In this document: positions 55,360-64,000 of the stretch, piece by piece
How the letters are laid out: each line of letters starts with the position of its first letter
How positions within the stretch are numbered: the first letter of the stretch is position 1
The notes under the pieces: model-generated
What the model was told of the DNA's origin: nothing
Databases searched by the model: none
What the model saw: only the letters and a program-made list of their open reading frames with translations
From: an uncultured bacterium
Lineage (GTDB): Bacteria; Acidobacteriota; Thermoanaerobaculia; Thermoanaerobaculales; Thermoanaerobaculaceae
Length of the DNA stretch: 64,000 nt
Direction of reading: 5' to 3'
Assembly: GCA_937924755.1 (NCBI GenBank)
Contig: CALEVZ010000055.1
Coordinates: 1 to 64,000, forward strand
Made by a program: the position numbers and the translations under genes

Positions 55360-56250
55360 ATGGGCGCCTGGCCCCTGCGCTACCAGGAGCCGCTCTTCCG
55401 GCCGCCGTCGGAGGCGGACGCGTTGATCCTCCAGGTGACCGTGGGGTGCTCCTGGAACCGCTGCACCTTCTGCGGCATGTACCGGAACAAGAGCTATCGG
55501 GTGCGGCCTTTCGCGGAGTTGGAGGGGGAAATTGCCGCGGTGGCCCGGCTGGGGTGGGCGCCGCAGCGGGTGTTCCTGGCCGACGGGGACGCCCTGGCGG
55601 CTCCCGCGGAGTTTCTCGCCGAGGTGCTGGAGGCCATCCGCGTCCACCTGCCGGGTGTGCAGCGGGTGGGGGTCTACGGCGACTCCCGCGCCATCCTACG
55701 CCTGGGCGCGGCCGGGCTTGCCCGGCTGAAGGATCTCGGGCTGGGCATCGTCTACTTCGGGGTGGAGAGCGGCGATGACGCCACCTTGCGGGCGGTGCGC
55801 AAGGGAGCCACCGCGGCCCGCCAGTTGGAGGCGTGCCGGGCGGTGGCGGAGGCGGGGGTGAAGCTTTCGGTCATGGTGTTGCTGGGGTTGGCGGGGGTGG
55901 AGGGGTCGCGGCGGCACGCCGAGGCAACTGGGCGGTTTCTGGCCGCCGCCTCACCCACCTACGCCGCCGCCTTGACCTATACTCCGGTGCCCGGCACCGA
56001 GCTGGGAGCACAGGTCCGAAAGGGCACGTTCGTGCTGCCCGACCGCTGGGGGATGCTCCAGGAGCTGGCCTGGATGCTGCAGGCCATGCCCGACTACCGG
56101 GGGCCGTTTTTTGCCAACCACGCCTCCAGCTACCTGCCCTTGAAGCTGCGCCTGCCCCGCGACCGCGAGGGGGCGCTCGAGCTGCTGGCCGAGGTGCTGG
56201 CGCGGCGGGACGAGCGCCTTTTGGTTCCCGAGTGGGCGAGGGGGCTGTAG
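55360..56250 (+). CDS. Radical SAM protein with CX4CX2C cluster motif
   Basis: 296 residues. The cluster ligands are Cys30, Cys35 and Cys38 in GCSWNRCTFCGMY, spaced CX4CX2C and not the usual CX3CX2C; this spacing is characteristic of a known but uncharacterised group reading GCSxNRCTFC. ADGDALAAP and YFGVESGDDATLRAVRKGAT are the SAM-binding and barrel motifs of the superfamily. The protein is little more than the core barrel, with no extra C-terminal domain. The gene is intact, between decayed neighbours. The reaction is unknown. Confidence 0.85.
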   Translation: MGAWPLRYQEPLFRPPSEADALILQVTVGCSWNRCTFCGMYRNKSYRVRPFAELEGEIAAVARLGWAPQRVFLADGDALAAPAEFLAEVLEAIRVHLPGVQRVGVYGDSRAILRLGAAGLARLKDLGLGIVYFGVESGDDATLRAVRKGATAARQLEACRAVAEAGVKLSVMVLLGLAGVEGSRRHAEATGRFLAAASPTYAAALTYTPVPGTELGAQVRKGTFVLPDRWGMLQELAWMLQAMPDYRGPFFANHASSYLPLKLRLPRDREGALELLAEVLARRDERLLVPEWARGL

Positions 56251-56459
56251 CGCCTGTCAGTCGAGTCACCCGCGGCTGTCGGGTTCAAATTGGACTTCCC
56301 ATGAAAGGCGAAATTCGCGGAGCGTCATCGCCCAAGGTTGTCGATTTGACGTTCTCGGTCGTCCCTCTGTGCCAACATGGGCGAGAGAACGAGGTCCTTG
56401 ATCCTGGGGATCCCGCTCGGCAGCACCGAGACGACCGAGGCCGACTCATGATGGCGGAG

Positions 56460-56786
56460 GCCGAGCTCGGCGCCGTGGTTGGCACAGCGCCGGCCTGTGG
56501 CGTGATGGGTTTGCCTCGCGCGAGCCACTGCCGGCATCTCTTTCCCGCGGCCACACCGTCGCCATTTCCGCCGCGGCCGTCGCCGCGAGCACTCAGCCTC
56601 GAGGAACGCAACCAGGCCCTCGCCTTCGCCGATCTACCCCCCCGCGAGGTGTTCGTCACCCTCCTGGATGCGGGCACCCATCTGTGCTTGATTCGCGCCA
56701 TGGACCGGCTGTGGGCCGCCGTCGAGAAGGTTGGCGAGCGGCGGGACCAGTTGCGCATCCCTCGGACACCCAACCCGGCCAACTGA
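56460..56786 (+). mobile_element. Remnant of an IS3-like/IS481-like transposase
   Basis: One frame reads VGTAPACGVMGLPRASHCRH, then LSLEERNQALAFADLPPREV and FVTLLDAGTHLCLIRAMDRL, ending ERRDQLR and a stop. This is the helix-turn-helix and pre-catalytic region of IS3/IS481-type transposases (which read LSxEERxxVL, FxDLxPxxVYATLLDEGxYLCSIRTMYR). Several conserved positions are changed, and the DDE catalytic domain is absent after TGA at 56784. No terminal inverted repeats were found. Confidence 0.65.
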
Positions 56787-56884
56787 CCCTTCACGCCGAT
56801 CGCGGCCCGTCGATGACTTCCAAGCCGGTGGCCTTTCTCCTTGCCGATCTTGGCGTCACCAAGACCCCCAGCCGTCCTCGCGTC

Positions 56885-57656
56885 TTAAACGACAACCCCT
56901 TCACAATTGCACCAACGCCGCCGCCCTCATCATCGCCACCTCCCGGCTCTTTGAGATCTTCGCAGTCGAGGTGGATGGGGCCCGGCATAACTACGAGAAG
57001 ATGCTCGAGTATTGCAGGAGGTTGTCCATTTCACCCATTGCCCCACCTTCGGCATGGCCGTGCTGGCATTCGCCATCATGATTGTGCTCGAGAAGATCAA
57101 TCCCAGAATTCCCCACGCCTGGTGGCGGTTGCCGTCACGACCGTCCTTGCCAAGGCCATGAAGTTCGAACAGCGGCGCGCAATTCCCCTGGAGCGGATCG
57201 AGTCGCGCGAGATGGTGCAGGTGGTTGAGCGAGTCAACCCCCAGCGGTCTGCCCGGCTTCAAACTGCCGCAGCTGGATGCGACGATCCCCATCAAGCTCC
57301 TGCCAGTGGCAATGATCGTCTCGATCCTCGGCTTCATGGAGGCCATGGCCTCGCGCACCCACCGGCGCCTCGATCCCAACCAGGAGCTGATCGGGCAGGG
57401 CATCGCAAATATGGTTGGCAGTCTATTTTTCGGGGCTACACCGTCTGGGGCTCGTTCTTGCGGTCCGCGGTGAACTTCCAGGCCGGGGCGGTGACCGGGC
57501 TGTCCAGTGCGTTTGCCAACGTCGTGGCGGTGATCACCCTCCTGTTTCTCACGCCGCTGCTCTGTCCCCTGCCGTAGGCGACACTGTCGGCCATCATCGT
57601 GATGGCGGTGGCCGGCCTGCTGCCAATGACGAAGGGGCGAGAGTCGCTCAAGTAGA
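56885..57656 (+). pseudogene. SulP/SLC26-family anion permease, heavily frameshifted
   Basis: SulP pieces occur in order but in changing frames: TNAAALIIATSRLFEIF, FGMAVLAFAIMIVLEKINP, LVAVAVTTVLAKAMKF, LPGFKLPQLDATIPIKLLPV with ILGFMEAMASRTHRRLDPNQ and ELIGQGIANMVGSLF, then GSFLRSAVNFQAGAVTGLSS with LLFLTPLL. A TAG at 57575 is followed by ATLSAIIVMAVAGLL. That is at least four frame changes and one nonsense codon. The N-terminal helices and the STAS domain are absent. The intact family moves sulfate, bicarbonate or other anions. Confidence 0.8.
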
Positions 57657-57808
57657 TGACGATGTCCTCACGCGAGTGGCGAGCTCGCAGAATAGCGAGT
57701 GCTCTACCGCTTGCCCGCCCACGCCGGGCACTCAGGACCGGCGGGCGGCTCCCCCAAGCGCATGGAGGCGGCAGGGCGTGGCGGTGCGGCGGCCACGTGC
57801 TGCCGGCT

Positions 57809-58450
57809 TCACCCGCGCGGAAGTCCCACCTGCGCGAACAGCTCCAGGGCCGCCACGTCCCCCTTGCCCTGGCGGACGAGCACCGGCTCATCGCCGGAGA
57901 GGTCCACCACGGTGGAGGGCTCGTTGGGCAGGATGCCGCCGTCCACCACCAGGTCCACGGTGCCGGCCAGCTTGGCCTCGATCTGCGCGGGGTCCAAGAG
58001 CCACTCGTCGGCGTCGTTGCGCACCGAGGTGGAGAGCAGGGGCGCTCCGAGCTCCTTGAGGATGGCCAGCACGATGGGGCAGTCAGGAAAGCGCACGCCG
58101 ATGGTGCGGCGCTTGCGCAGCATGGTGCGGGGCACTTCGGAGGTGGCCTCAAAGATGAAGGTGTAGGGGCCGGGCAGCACCCGCTTCATCATGCGGAACA
58201 CCGGTGTGGTCATGCCCTTGGCGTATCGCGCCGCGGTCGCCAGGTCCCCCACCAGGATGGACAGCCGCTTGGCGCCTGAAATCCCCTTGGCCCCGTAGAG
58301 GCGCTCCACCGCCTCCCCGTCGTGGAGCAGGCAGGCGTAGCTGTACACGGTGTCGGTGGGCAGCACCACCACGCCGCCGCGGCGCAGCAGCTGGACGATT
58401 CGGGCCACGAGCCAGGACTCGGGTTCTTTTGGGTCGATGGTGAGCAGCAC
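57809..58450 (-). CDS. YciO/Sua5-family L-threonylcarbamoyladenylate synthase-like protein
   Basis: 213 residues, a single Sua5/YrdC/YciO domain. LRRGGVVVLPTDTVYSYACL, GISGAKRLSILVGDL and VLPGPYTFIFEA are family motifs. RRTIGVRFPDCPIVLAIL and the late LVVDGGILPNEPSTVVDL complete the site. TsaC/Sua5 makes the precursor of the t6A37 tRNA base; YciO members have a weaker activity. The KRLSILVGDL variant (TsaC and Sua5 usually read KRPxxxPLxVH) and the size fit YciO better. The start is set at GTG 58450 because GGAGGG lies six bases before it. Confidence 0.85.
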   Translation of the reverse strand: MLLTIDPKEPESWLVARIVQLLRRGGVVVLPTDTVYSYACLLHDGEAVERLYGAKGISGAKRLSILVGDLATAARYAKGMTTPVFRMMKRVLPGPYTFIFEATSEVPRTMLRKRRTIGVRFPDCPIVLAILKELGAPLLSTSVRNDADEWLLDPAQIEAKLAGTVDLVVDGGILPNEPSTVVDLSGDEPVLVRQGKGDVAALELFAQVGLPRG

Positions 58451-58551
58451 TGCGCCCTCCAAGGATCGACTTTCTAGCCTGGTAGACCCCAATCCGTCAA
58501 GGGCGGGAATCGGCGGGCGGGCAGAAACGCTTGCAAGCGTGGGAGGAGCTC

Positions 58552-58932
58552 ATGGCCCGTGGCAGTTCGCGCAACGTCCTCGGCGGACCTCTGCAGACGT
58601 GTTGCACCAACCCGATGACTGGCTGGTTCCGCAACGGCCGCTGCGACACCGAGCCGGCGGATGTGGGGCGGCACGTGGTGTGCGTGCACGCCACCGAGGA
58701 GTTTCTGGAGTTTTCCCGGCGGGTGGGCAACGACCTGTCGACGCCCCGGCCGGAGTTTGCCTTCCCCGGCGTCAAGCCGGGGGATCGCTGGTGCGTGTGC
58801 GCCGAGCGCTGGCTGGAGGCCTACCAGGCGGGGGTGGCGGCGCCGGTGGTCCTGGCCGCCACCGAGGAGTCGGCGCTGGAGGTCATCCCCCTGGAGGCGC
58901 TCAAGTCCCACGCCCTGGATTGGGTCTCATAG
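58552..58932 (+). CDS. DUF2237 family protein
   Basis: 126 residues, the usual size. NVLGGPLQTCCTNPMTGWFR and NGRCDTEPADVGRHVVCVHA are the N-terminal signature; GDRWCVCAERWLEAYQAGVA with LKSHALDWV finish the domain. Five to six conserved Cys suggest metal or redox function, but none is established. The ATG at 58552 has GGAGGAG seven bases upstream. The last 32 bases overlap the convergent methyltransferase gene. Confidence 0.88.
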   Translation: MARGSSRNVLGGPLQTCCTNPMTGWFRNGRCDTEPADVGRHVVCVHATEEFLEFSRRVGNDLSTPRPEFAFPGVKPGDRWCVCAERWLEAYQAGVAAPVVLAATEESALEVIPLEALKSHALDWVS

Positions 58933-59680
58933 GGCGAATCGCCAGGAGCTTGCGTCGCCCCAGGCCGGGGATGGCGGGCGGCGCGATCCCCACCTCGCTC
59001 TGCCAGAAGGTCAGGCTGCCCAGCAGCTCCACCACCCCCTGGAGGTGGCCGTCCTGGGTGAAGAGCACCCCGTCGGGGGCCAGGCGCGGCAAGAGCTGCA
59101 CCAGGCAGGTGCGGGTGGAGGCCACCAGATCCACGTCCAGCACCGCCACGTCCACCCGGGGCGGCGCCTGGGTGGCCAGAGTGTCCTCGAACCACCCCTT
59201 GTGCAGGGTGACCGCCTGGGGCGCCCCCCACTGCGCCAGCAGCCGCTCCACCCGCCGGAGGCGGCCGCGGAAGGCCCGGGGGCGAAAGGCGGTGACTCGC
59301 CCGTCCAAGTGGCGATGCTCCTCGGCGTTGGGGGGGATGCCGCGGAAGGAGTCGAAGGCGTGCAGGTGGCCCCCGGCGGCGGCCACGGCCAGGGAGAGCT
59401 TGGCGGTGGAGGCACCGTAGCCGACCCCGCACTCCACCGCCACCGGGGGCCGGCAGCGGCCGACGTCAAGGATCGCTGCAGCAACGGTCAGCATTTCTCC
59501 CAACGTGTGGTAGCCGCGCACGGCGTTGGTGACGGCTACCAGGCGGGTGAGCAGGCGCAGGCGACGAGGCAGCTCGGCGGGCCGTTGGCAGAGGAAGGCG
59601 ACCACCTCGCCCCGATCCCGCGTGAGGAGGTAGCGGAGGGTGAGGGCCTTGCGGTAGAGGGTCCCGGGGCCGCGCCGCAC
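58901..59680 (-). CDS. TylF/macrocin O-methyltransferase-like SAM methyltransferase
   Basis: 259 residues. AVECGVGYGASTAKLSLAV is the SAM-binding loop (motif I), HAFDSFRGIPP is the TylF-type acidic loop, and VAVLDVDLVASTRTCLVQLL with the metal-ligand Asp pair matches the family. FTQDGHLQGVVELL comes near the end. Relatives methylate sugars or polyketide-bound sugars; here no biosynthetic cluster is present and the substrate is unknown. The start is GTG 59680. The stop lies inside the 3' end of the convergent DUF2237 gene. Confidence 0.82.
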   Translation of the reverse strand: MRRGPGTLYRKALTLRYLLTRDRGEVVAFLCQRPAELPRRLRLLTRLVAVTNAVRGYHTLGEMLTVAAAILDVGRCRPPVAVECGVGYGASTAKLSLAVAAAGGHLHAFDSFRGIPPNAEEHRHLDGRVTAFRPRAFRGRLRRVERLLAQWGAPQAVTLHKGWFEDTLATQAPPRVDVAVLDVDLVASTRTCLVQLLPRLAPDGVLFTQDGHLQGVVELLGSLTFWQSEVGIAPPAIPGLGRRKLLAIRPMRPNPGRGT

Positions 59681-59705
59681 GCCGGGGATGGTGCGGGGGA
59701 TACGC

Positions 59706-59736
59706 CGAAAAAGAAAGGCCCCCCGAAGCGGGGGGC
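59706..59736 (-). terminator. Intrinsic terminator of tpx
   Basis: On the minus strand, GCCCCCC-loop GCTTC-GGGGGGC is followed by a T-rich run (CTTTCTTTTTC). It lies 20 bases past the tpx stop. Confidence 0.85.
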
Positions 59737-59756
59737 GAGGGTGGAGGAGGAGGTGG

Positions 59757-60257
<501 letters not shown>

Positions 60258-60494
60258 GACGACTCCTTTCGCTTCTTGAGAATAAGGAAAGGGGAGCGAC
60301 TATTCCTGGGGGTGGAAGACGTCGGGGACGGGGAAGGCAGGGACGCCGGGACCTCTTGCCTGCTCGGCGGTGGCTTCGGTAGTGCGGCGGGTGAAGACGG
60401 CGACAAAGCCCCGTCTGGCGTCATCGTCCTCTTACCTGGCAAAATGAAAAGATTATCGGTACCTGGTACGCGCGGTGTGTTAGGATCGGTGGGC

Positions 60495-61409
60495 ATGGGT
60501 GCATGGGCGCTCCTTGTGATGGCGGCGGGGGTGGGCTCGCGCTTCGGGGGGCTCAAGCAGCTGGAGCCGGTGGGTCCATCGGGTGAACGACTGCTGGACT
60601 ACTCGGTGTACGACGCCCTGCGGGCCGGGGCGGGGCGAGTGGTGGTGGTGCTGCGCCGGGAGATGGAGGAAGGGTTCCACGCTCTCCTGGGTCAGCGCTG
60701 GGCCTCCCGGGCTGAAGTGGTGTACGCCTTCCAGGACCTGGACGATGTGCCGGCGGGCTTTGCTGGGCCGCCGGGCCGCAGCAAGCCGTGGGGCACGGGG
60801 CACGCGGTGCTGGCGGCGCGTCGGGCGGTGACCGGCCCCTTTGCGGTGATCAATGCCGACGACTTTTACGGGACCGAGGGGCTCGCGCTCCTGGCCAACT
60901 TCTTCGCGACGGCCAGGTCGGCGGTGCAGGGGAGCCACGCCCTGGTGGCGTACCGGCTAGGCAACACACTGTCGGACCACGGCTCGGTATCTCGGGGCGT
61001 GTGCCGGCTGGATGGGGAGGGCCGGCTGGCCGGAATCGACGAGCGGCTGGGGGTTCGCCGCCGGGAGGACGGGTCCATCTGGGCCGAAGGGGGCGACCCC
61101 CCGCTGCCGCTCGACCCCGATGCTCCCGTTTCCATGAACCTGTGGGGGTTCGGCCCTGACCTGTTTGGCCATCTGGAGGAACGCTTCGCCGCCTTCCTCG
61201 CCGAGCGGGGCCAGGACCCCACAGCGGAGTTTTACCTGCCCACCGCCGTCACCGACCTCATCGACGCGGGGCTGGCCACGGTGGAGGTCTTCACCACGTC
61301 GTCCCGCTGGTTCGGTCTCACCCATCGCCAAGACACCGTGGCTGTCCGCCGCCATCTCGAGGAGCTCGGTGAGCGCGGCATCTATCCGCCCCGCCTCTGG
61401 CCTGTCTGA
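60495..61409 (+). CDS. Sugar-phosphate nucleotidyltransferase-like protein
   Basis: 304 residues. LVMAAGVGSRFGGLKQLEPV is the NTP-binding N-terminus of the GT-A nucleotidyltransferase fold, GTGHAVLAAR the base-recognition loop and VINADDFYG the metal-binding Asp motif. The C-terminal half (VSMNLWGFGPDLFGHLEERF, ETTSS-like TTSSRWFGLTH) matches a group annotated only as nucleotidyltransferases. The likely product is an NDP-sugar or NDP-alcohol, but substrate cannot be told. The ATG at 60495 is the first that gives the conserved N-terminus. It is divergent from tpx, 237 bases away. Confidence 0.82.
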   Translation: MGAWALLVMAAGVGSRFGGLKQLEPVGPSGERLLDYSVYDALRAGAGRVVVVLRREMEEGFHALLGQRWASRAEVVYAFQDLDDVPAGFAGPPGRSKPWGTGHAVLAARRAVTGPFAVINADDFYGTEGLALLANFFATARSAVQGSHALVAYRLGNTLSDHGSVSRGVCRLDGEGRLAGIDERLGVRRREDGSIWAEGGDPPLPLDPDAPVSMNLWGFGPDLFGHLEERFAAFLAERGQDPTAEFYLPTAVTDLIDAGLATVEVFTTSSRWFGLTHRQDTVAVRRHLEELGERGIYPPRLWPV

Positions 61410-61477
61410 GGCAACCCTTCGTGGACCGGGAAGGCCAGAAGGTGTAGGCTAAGGCGACGCCCGCGAGGAGGCCCCCT

Positions 61478-62722
61478 ACGCCCGGCCACATCGAACGAAT
61501 CGAGTTGTGGCACGCGGGCGTGCCGTTGCCGCGGCCATTCTGGCCGGTGTGGATTGCCGGCTACCCCCGACGCACGTGGAGTCCACGCTGGCGCGATTGT
61601 TTTCCAGCGATGGCCTGCTCGGGCAGACGGCCGGCCCGGCGTTAACCACCGAGCGGCGGGGGCTGGGGGATCTGTTCGGCGGCTTCCTGCTGAAAAGGGA
61701 CGCGGCGGACATGGACGGCTTTCGCCAGCGCTTGCGCGAGGCGTCGTACCTGGGGTGGCGCAACTGGTGGCTGGAGGCGGCGTTCTGGGACCGCGGGGGG
61801 AAGATGGTCGGCAAACCGTTGTACCATCTGCTGCAGGAACGCCCAGAGACGGTGATCTCGGTTTCCACGTACGCCCCGTCGGGGTCGCTGAAGCCCCTTG
61901 GCGAACACCTCGCCTGGGTGAAGGAGGTTCGTCGCCTGGGTTTCTCCGCCCTTAAGCTGCGGGTGAAGTACGCCACGCTGGAGGAGGAACTGGCCCTGGT
62001 GCGAGGGGTGAGGTCGGCGGTCGGTGAGGATTTGGTGATCGGCGTGGACGCCATCCAAGGGTGGCGGATGGCGGCGTTCGCCCCCAACCCGGCGTGGGAT
62101 ATGGAGCGCGCCGGGGCCTTCGGGAAAGGGTGCGGCGAGCTGGGGATCGCCTGGTTGGAGGAGCCTTGGGACAGGCACGACCGGGTGGGCATGGCGGCGC
62201 TTCGCACCCGCATAGCCACACCGTGGCGGGCGGCGAGCTGCACGGTGGCTGGCATGAACTGCAACCGCTGTTCGACCACGGCAGCCTCGATATCTATTAG
62301 CCCGATGCCATGTTCTCTGGCCTCACCGTGGCGCGGCGGGTGATGCGGGAGTGCCCGGAGCGGGGGTTGCGGTTCGCCCCCCACATTTGGCCCAGCGGCT
62401 TCCCCGTGCTGGTCAATTTGCACGCCTTCGCCGCCTGGGAAAGGCGAGACTTCCCGGAGTATCCATAAGAGCCGCCCGGGTTCGTGCCGGCAGCCCGGGA
62501 GGGGATCCTGGCCCCGGTGACCGTGCGCCTTGACGGCACCGTTGCCGTGCCCCGCTAGCCGGGGGGCCACACGTCGACGAACGGCTGCTGGGGCGCCTCG
62601 GCCGCCGCTTCCACGTCTCCACCCCGTTGCGCGTCGCCATGCGTACGATCCACCACAAGGGGCTGGGCGCGGCCAGAACCCTCCGGCCCGCGAAGGCGGC
62701 GGGGGAAGTGTCGGCTTGTTGA
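61478..62722 (+). pseudogene. Decayed enolase-superfamily (mandelate racemase/muconate cycloisomerase-like) gene
   Basis: The old start appears to be ACG at 61478, seven bases after GAGGAGG where ATG would be expected. Frame one gives HIERIELWHAGVPLPRPFWP; a shift near 61570 leads to LREASYLGWRNWWLEAAFWD, LKLRVKYA (catalytic Lys motif), IGVDAIQGW and AWLEEPWDRHD (metal ligands). A second shift near 62220 gives VAGGELHGGWHELQPLFDHG (third ligand), cut by TAG at 62298, TAA at 62466 and TAG at 62556. A third shift leads to VDERLLGRLGRRFHVSTPLR ending at 62722. The intact ancestor would have been about 415 residues, typical of the family. Confidence 0.82.
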
Positions 62723-62767
62723 AGTAAGGATTTCGCGGCGCGTATATTCCTCGATGACAGGTGGCTG

Positions 62768-64000
62768 ATGAGCGAAAATTCGATTGACGACGATCCGGCG
62801 GCGGCAGGGAGGAGGGGTTCGCTGCGGATCTTGGTGGTAGGTCCCCTGAGTGCCGCCGCTGCTTCCGCGGCGGCGGCACTGCGGGCGGCTGGGCTTGCCC
62901 TTGAGGTGCACGTGGCGGCCGACCGCGGCGAGCTCGAAAGGCTGCTCGCCGACGTTCGCCCCGATTTGACCCTGAACGCCGAGGAGTTTTTTGCTTTGAG
63001 CGATCTCAACGGCGGGCAGGTGTTGCGGAGAATCGTCGAGCACTCCACCAACCTCTTCTACGTGCACGGGCCTGACCACGTACTCAGCTACGTCAGCCCC
63101 CGCTGCCGCGAGATTTTGGGGTGCGAGCCGGAAGATGCGTTGGTGCGATGGACGGAGTTTCTCACCGAGCACCCCGTCAACCGGGAGGGGGTCGCCGCCG
63201 CCGAAAGGGCTATCGTCACCGGTATGGCTCAGCCGCTTTACCCGCTGGAGATCGAGCGCCCGGACGGCCGTCGCGGGTGGGTGGAGGTGCATGAAGCGCC
63301 GGTGCTGCGGGAGGGGCGCACCGTGGCCATTGTCGGCGCCCCGCACGACACCACCGAACGGCGTCGCGCCGAGGAACGCTTGGCTCTGCCGGCGCGGGCG
63401 CTGCGCGCCATCGGCGAAGCGGTGTATATCACCGCGCTGGACAACCGGATCGAGTTCGTCAATCCGGCCTTCTGCACTCTCTATGGCTACGCGGAGGGTG
63501 AATTGCTGGGGCAGCCGGTGGAGATGGTGCGCGCGCCCGAGAATTCCCCGGGGCTGAGTGAGGAGATCATTGCCGGGACCCTTGCCGGTGGCTGGCGGGG
63601 CGAGCTGTGGAACCGTCGCAAGGACGGCCAGCGGATTTTGGTTTCGCTGACCACTGCACCGGTGCGCGACGAGCGCGGGGTTGCTGTCGCCCTGATCGGC
63701 GTGATCCGGGATGTCACCGAGAGTCAACGCGCCCAGGACCAGGAGCGGCGCCGTGCCCGGCAGCTGGCCGCCCTCAACCGGGTGATGGAGCACGTGACGA
63801 GTCTGATGCCGGTGGATGAGCTACTGCGTACGGCGGTCCGGGTTATTCGGGAGAGTTTCAACTACCACAACGTCGGAGTGCTCCTGCTGGATCGCGAGCG
63901 CGGGGAGTTGGGACGGCAAGCCGTCGAAGGCGCCTACGCCCATTTGGCGGCGGCCGATTACCGACAGCGCGTGGGTGAGGGACTGATTGGTATAGCCGCT
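62768..64000 (+). CDS. Cytoplasmic multi-sensor protein, pseudo-receiver-PAS-PAS-GAF (3' end cut off)
   Basis: 411 residues are visible and the frame is open at the window end. ATG 62768 is the first in-frame start. Residues about 18-75 look like a response-regulator-type start (SLRILVVGPLSAAAASAAAA, then DVRPDLTLNAEEF), but the acidic pocket and phospho-Asp are missing. PAS 1 spans about 85-205 (STNLFYVHGPDHVLSYVSPR), PAS 2 about 213-325 (AVYITALDNRIEFVNPAFCT, ELWNRRKDGQRILVSLTTAP), and a GAF domain begins near 345 (RVIRESFNYHNVGVLLLDRE). The C-terminal output, most likely a histidine kinase, GGDEF or response module, lies beyond the window. No transmembrane helix is seen. Confidence 0.88.
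   Translation, partial: MSENSIDDDPAAAGRRGSLRILVVGPLSAAAASAAAALRAAGLALEVHVAADRGELERLLADVRPDLTLNAEEFFALSDLNGGQVLRRIVEHSTNLFYVHGPDHVLSYVSPRCREILGCEPEDALVRWTEFLTEHPVNREGVAAAERAIVTGMAQPLYPLEIERPDGRRGWVEVHEAPVLREGRTVAIVGAPHDTTERRRAEERLALPARALRAIGEAVYITALDNRIEFVNPAFCTLYGYAEGELLGQPVEMVRAPENSPGLSEEIIAGTLAGGWRGELWNRRKDGQRILVSLTTAPVRDERGVAVALIGVIRDVTESQRAQDQERRRARQLAALNRVMEHVTSLMPVDELLRTAVRVIRESFNYHNVGVLLLDRERGELGRQAVEGAYAHLAAADYRQRVGEGLIGIAA

Overview
The window is GC-rich, densely coded DNA from a Gram-negative bacterium. Three intact TonB-dependent receptors, two of them with carboxypeptidase-like regulatory N-termini, sit with a DUF1302/DUF1329/RND envelope system, an RlpA lipoprotein and PEGA and TPR proteins. 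The decayed TonB energy transducer has a layout I associate with Acidobacteriota (Thermoanaerobaculia/Holophagae-like). The phylum is an inference from gene content; no rRNA, tRNA, CRISPR array or origin was seen. Start codons include GTG and TTG, and ATGA or GTGA stop/start overlaps are common.

Layout. 0-7 kb: a cut-off coiled-coil protein, a TPR protein, the YchF ATPase, a large hybrid histidine kinase and two overlapping SDR oxidoreductases. 7-10 kb: a near-leaderless promoter, a small Cys-rich secreted protein and a TonB receptor with a CxxC in its plug. 10-19 kb: housekeeping metabolism (aconitase, an octanoyl/lipoyl transferase, an aminotransferase, a Na+/Ca2+ exchanger, ornithine carbamoyltransferase, carbamate kinase, a eukaryote-like adenylosuccinate lyase). 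19-26 kb: one operon for an RND pump, a Ycf48-like propeller, a DUF1329 periplasmic protein and a DUF1302 barrel. 26-28 kb: RlpA coupled to a 7TM receptor with a dead GGDEF domain. 28-34 kb: a phosphodiesterase/TPR fusion and an Oar-like TonB receptor. 34-38 kb: an acyl-CoA carboxylase operon. 38-45 kb: a TldD/TldE pair, a TPR protein and a third TonB receptor. 45-48 kb: a PEGA protein, a lipoprotein and a membrane protein.

From about 47.8 to 62.7 kb, intact genes (an ABC exporter operon, radical SAM, Sua5/YciO, DUF2237, a TylF-like methyltransferase, Tpx, a nucleotidyltransferase) alternate with wrecks. The wrecks are a TonB transducer fused by deletion to a TonB receptor, a truncated phosphoesterase, a second TonB C-terminal fragment, an IS transposase fragment, a SulP permease and an enolase-superfamily enzyme, most carrying frameshifts, in-frame stops or both. 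The window ends inside a PAS/GAF sensor gene.

The genes suggest an organism that invests in outer-membrane uptake and envelope lipid or peptide handling. The best candidates for undescribed biology are the CxxC receptor with its Cys-rich partner, the four-gene RND/DUF1329/DUF1302/Ycf48 system, and the RlpA-coupled pseudo-GGDEF receptor.
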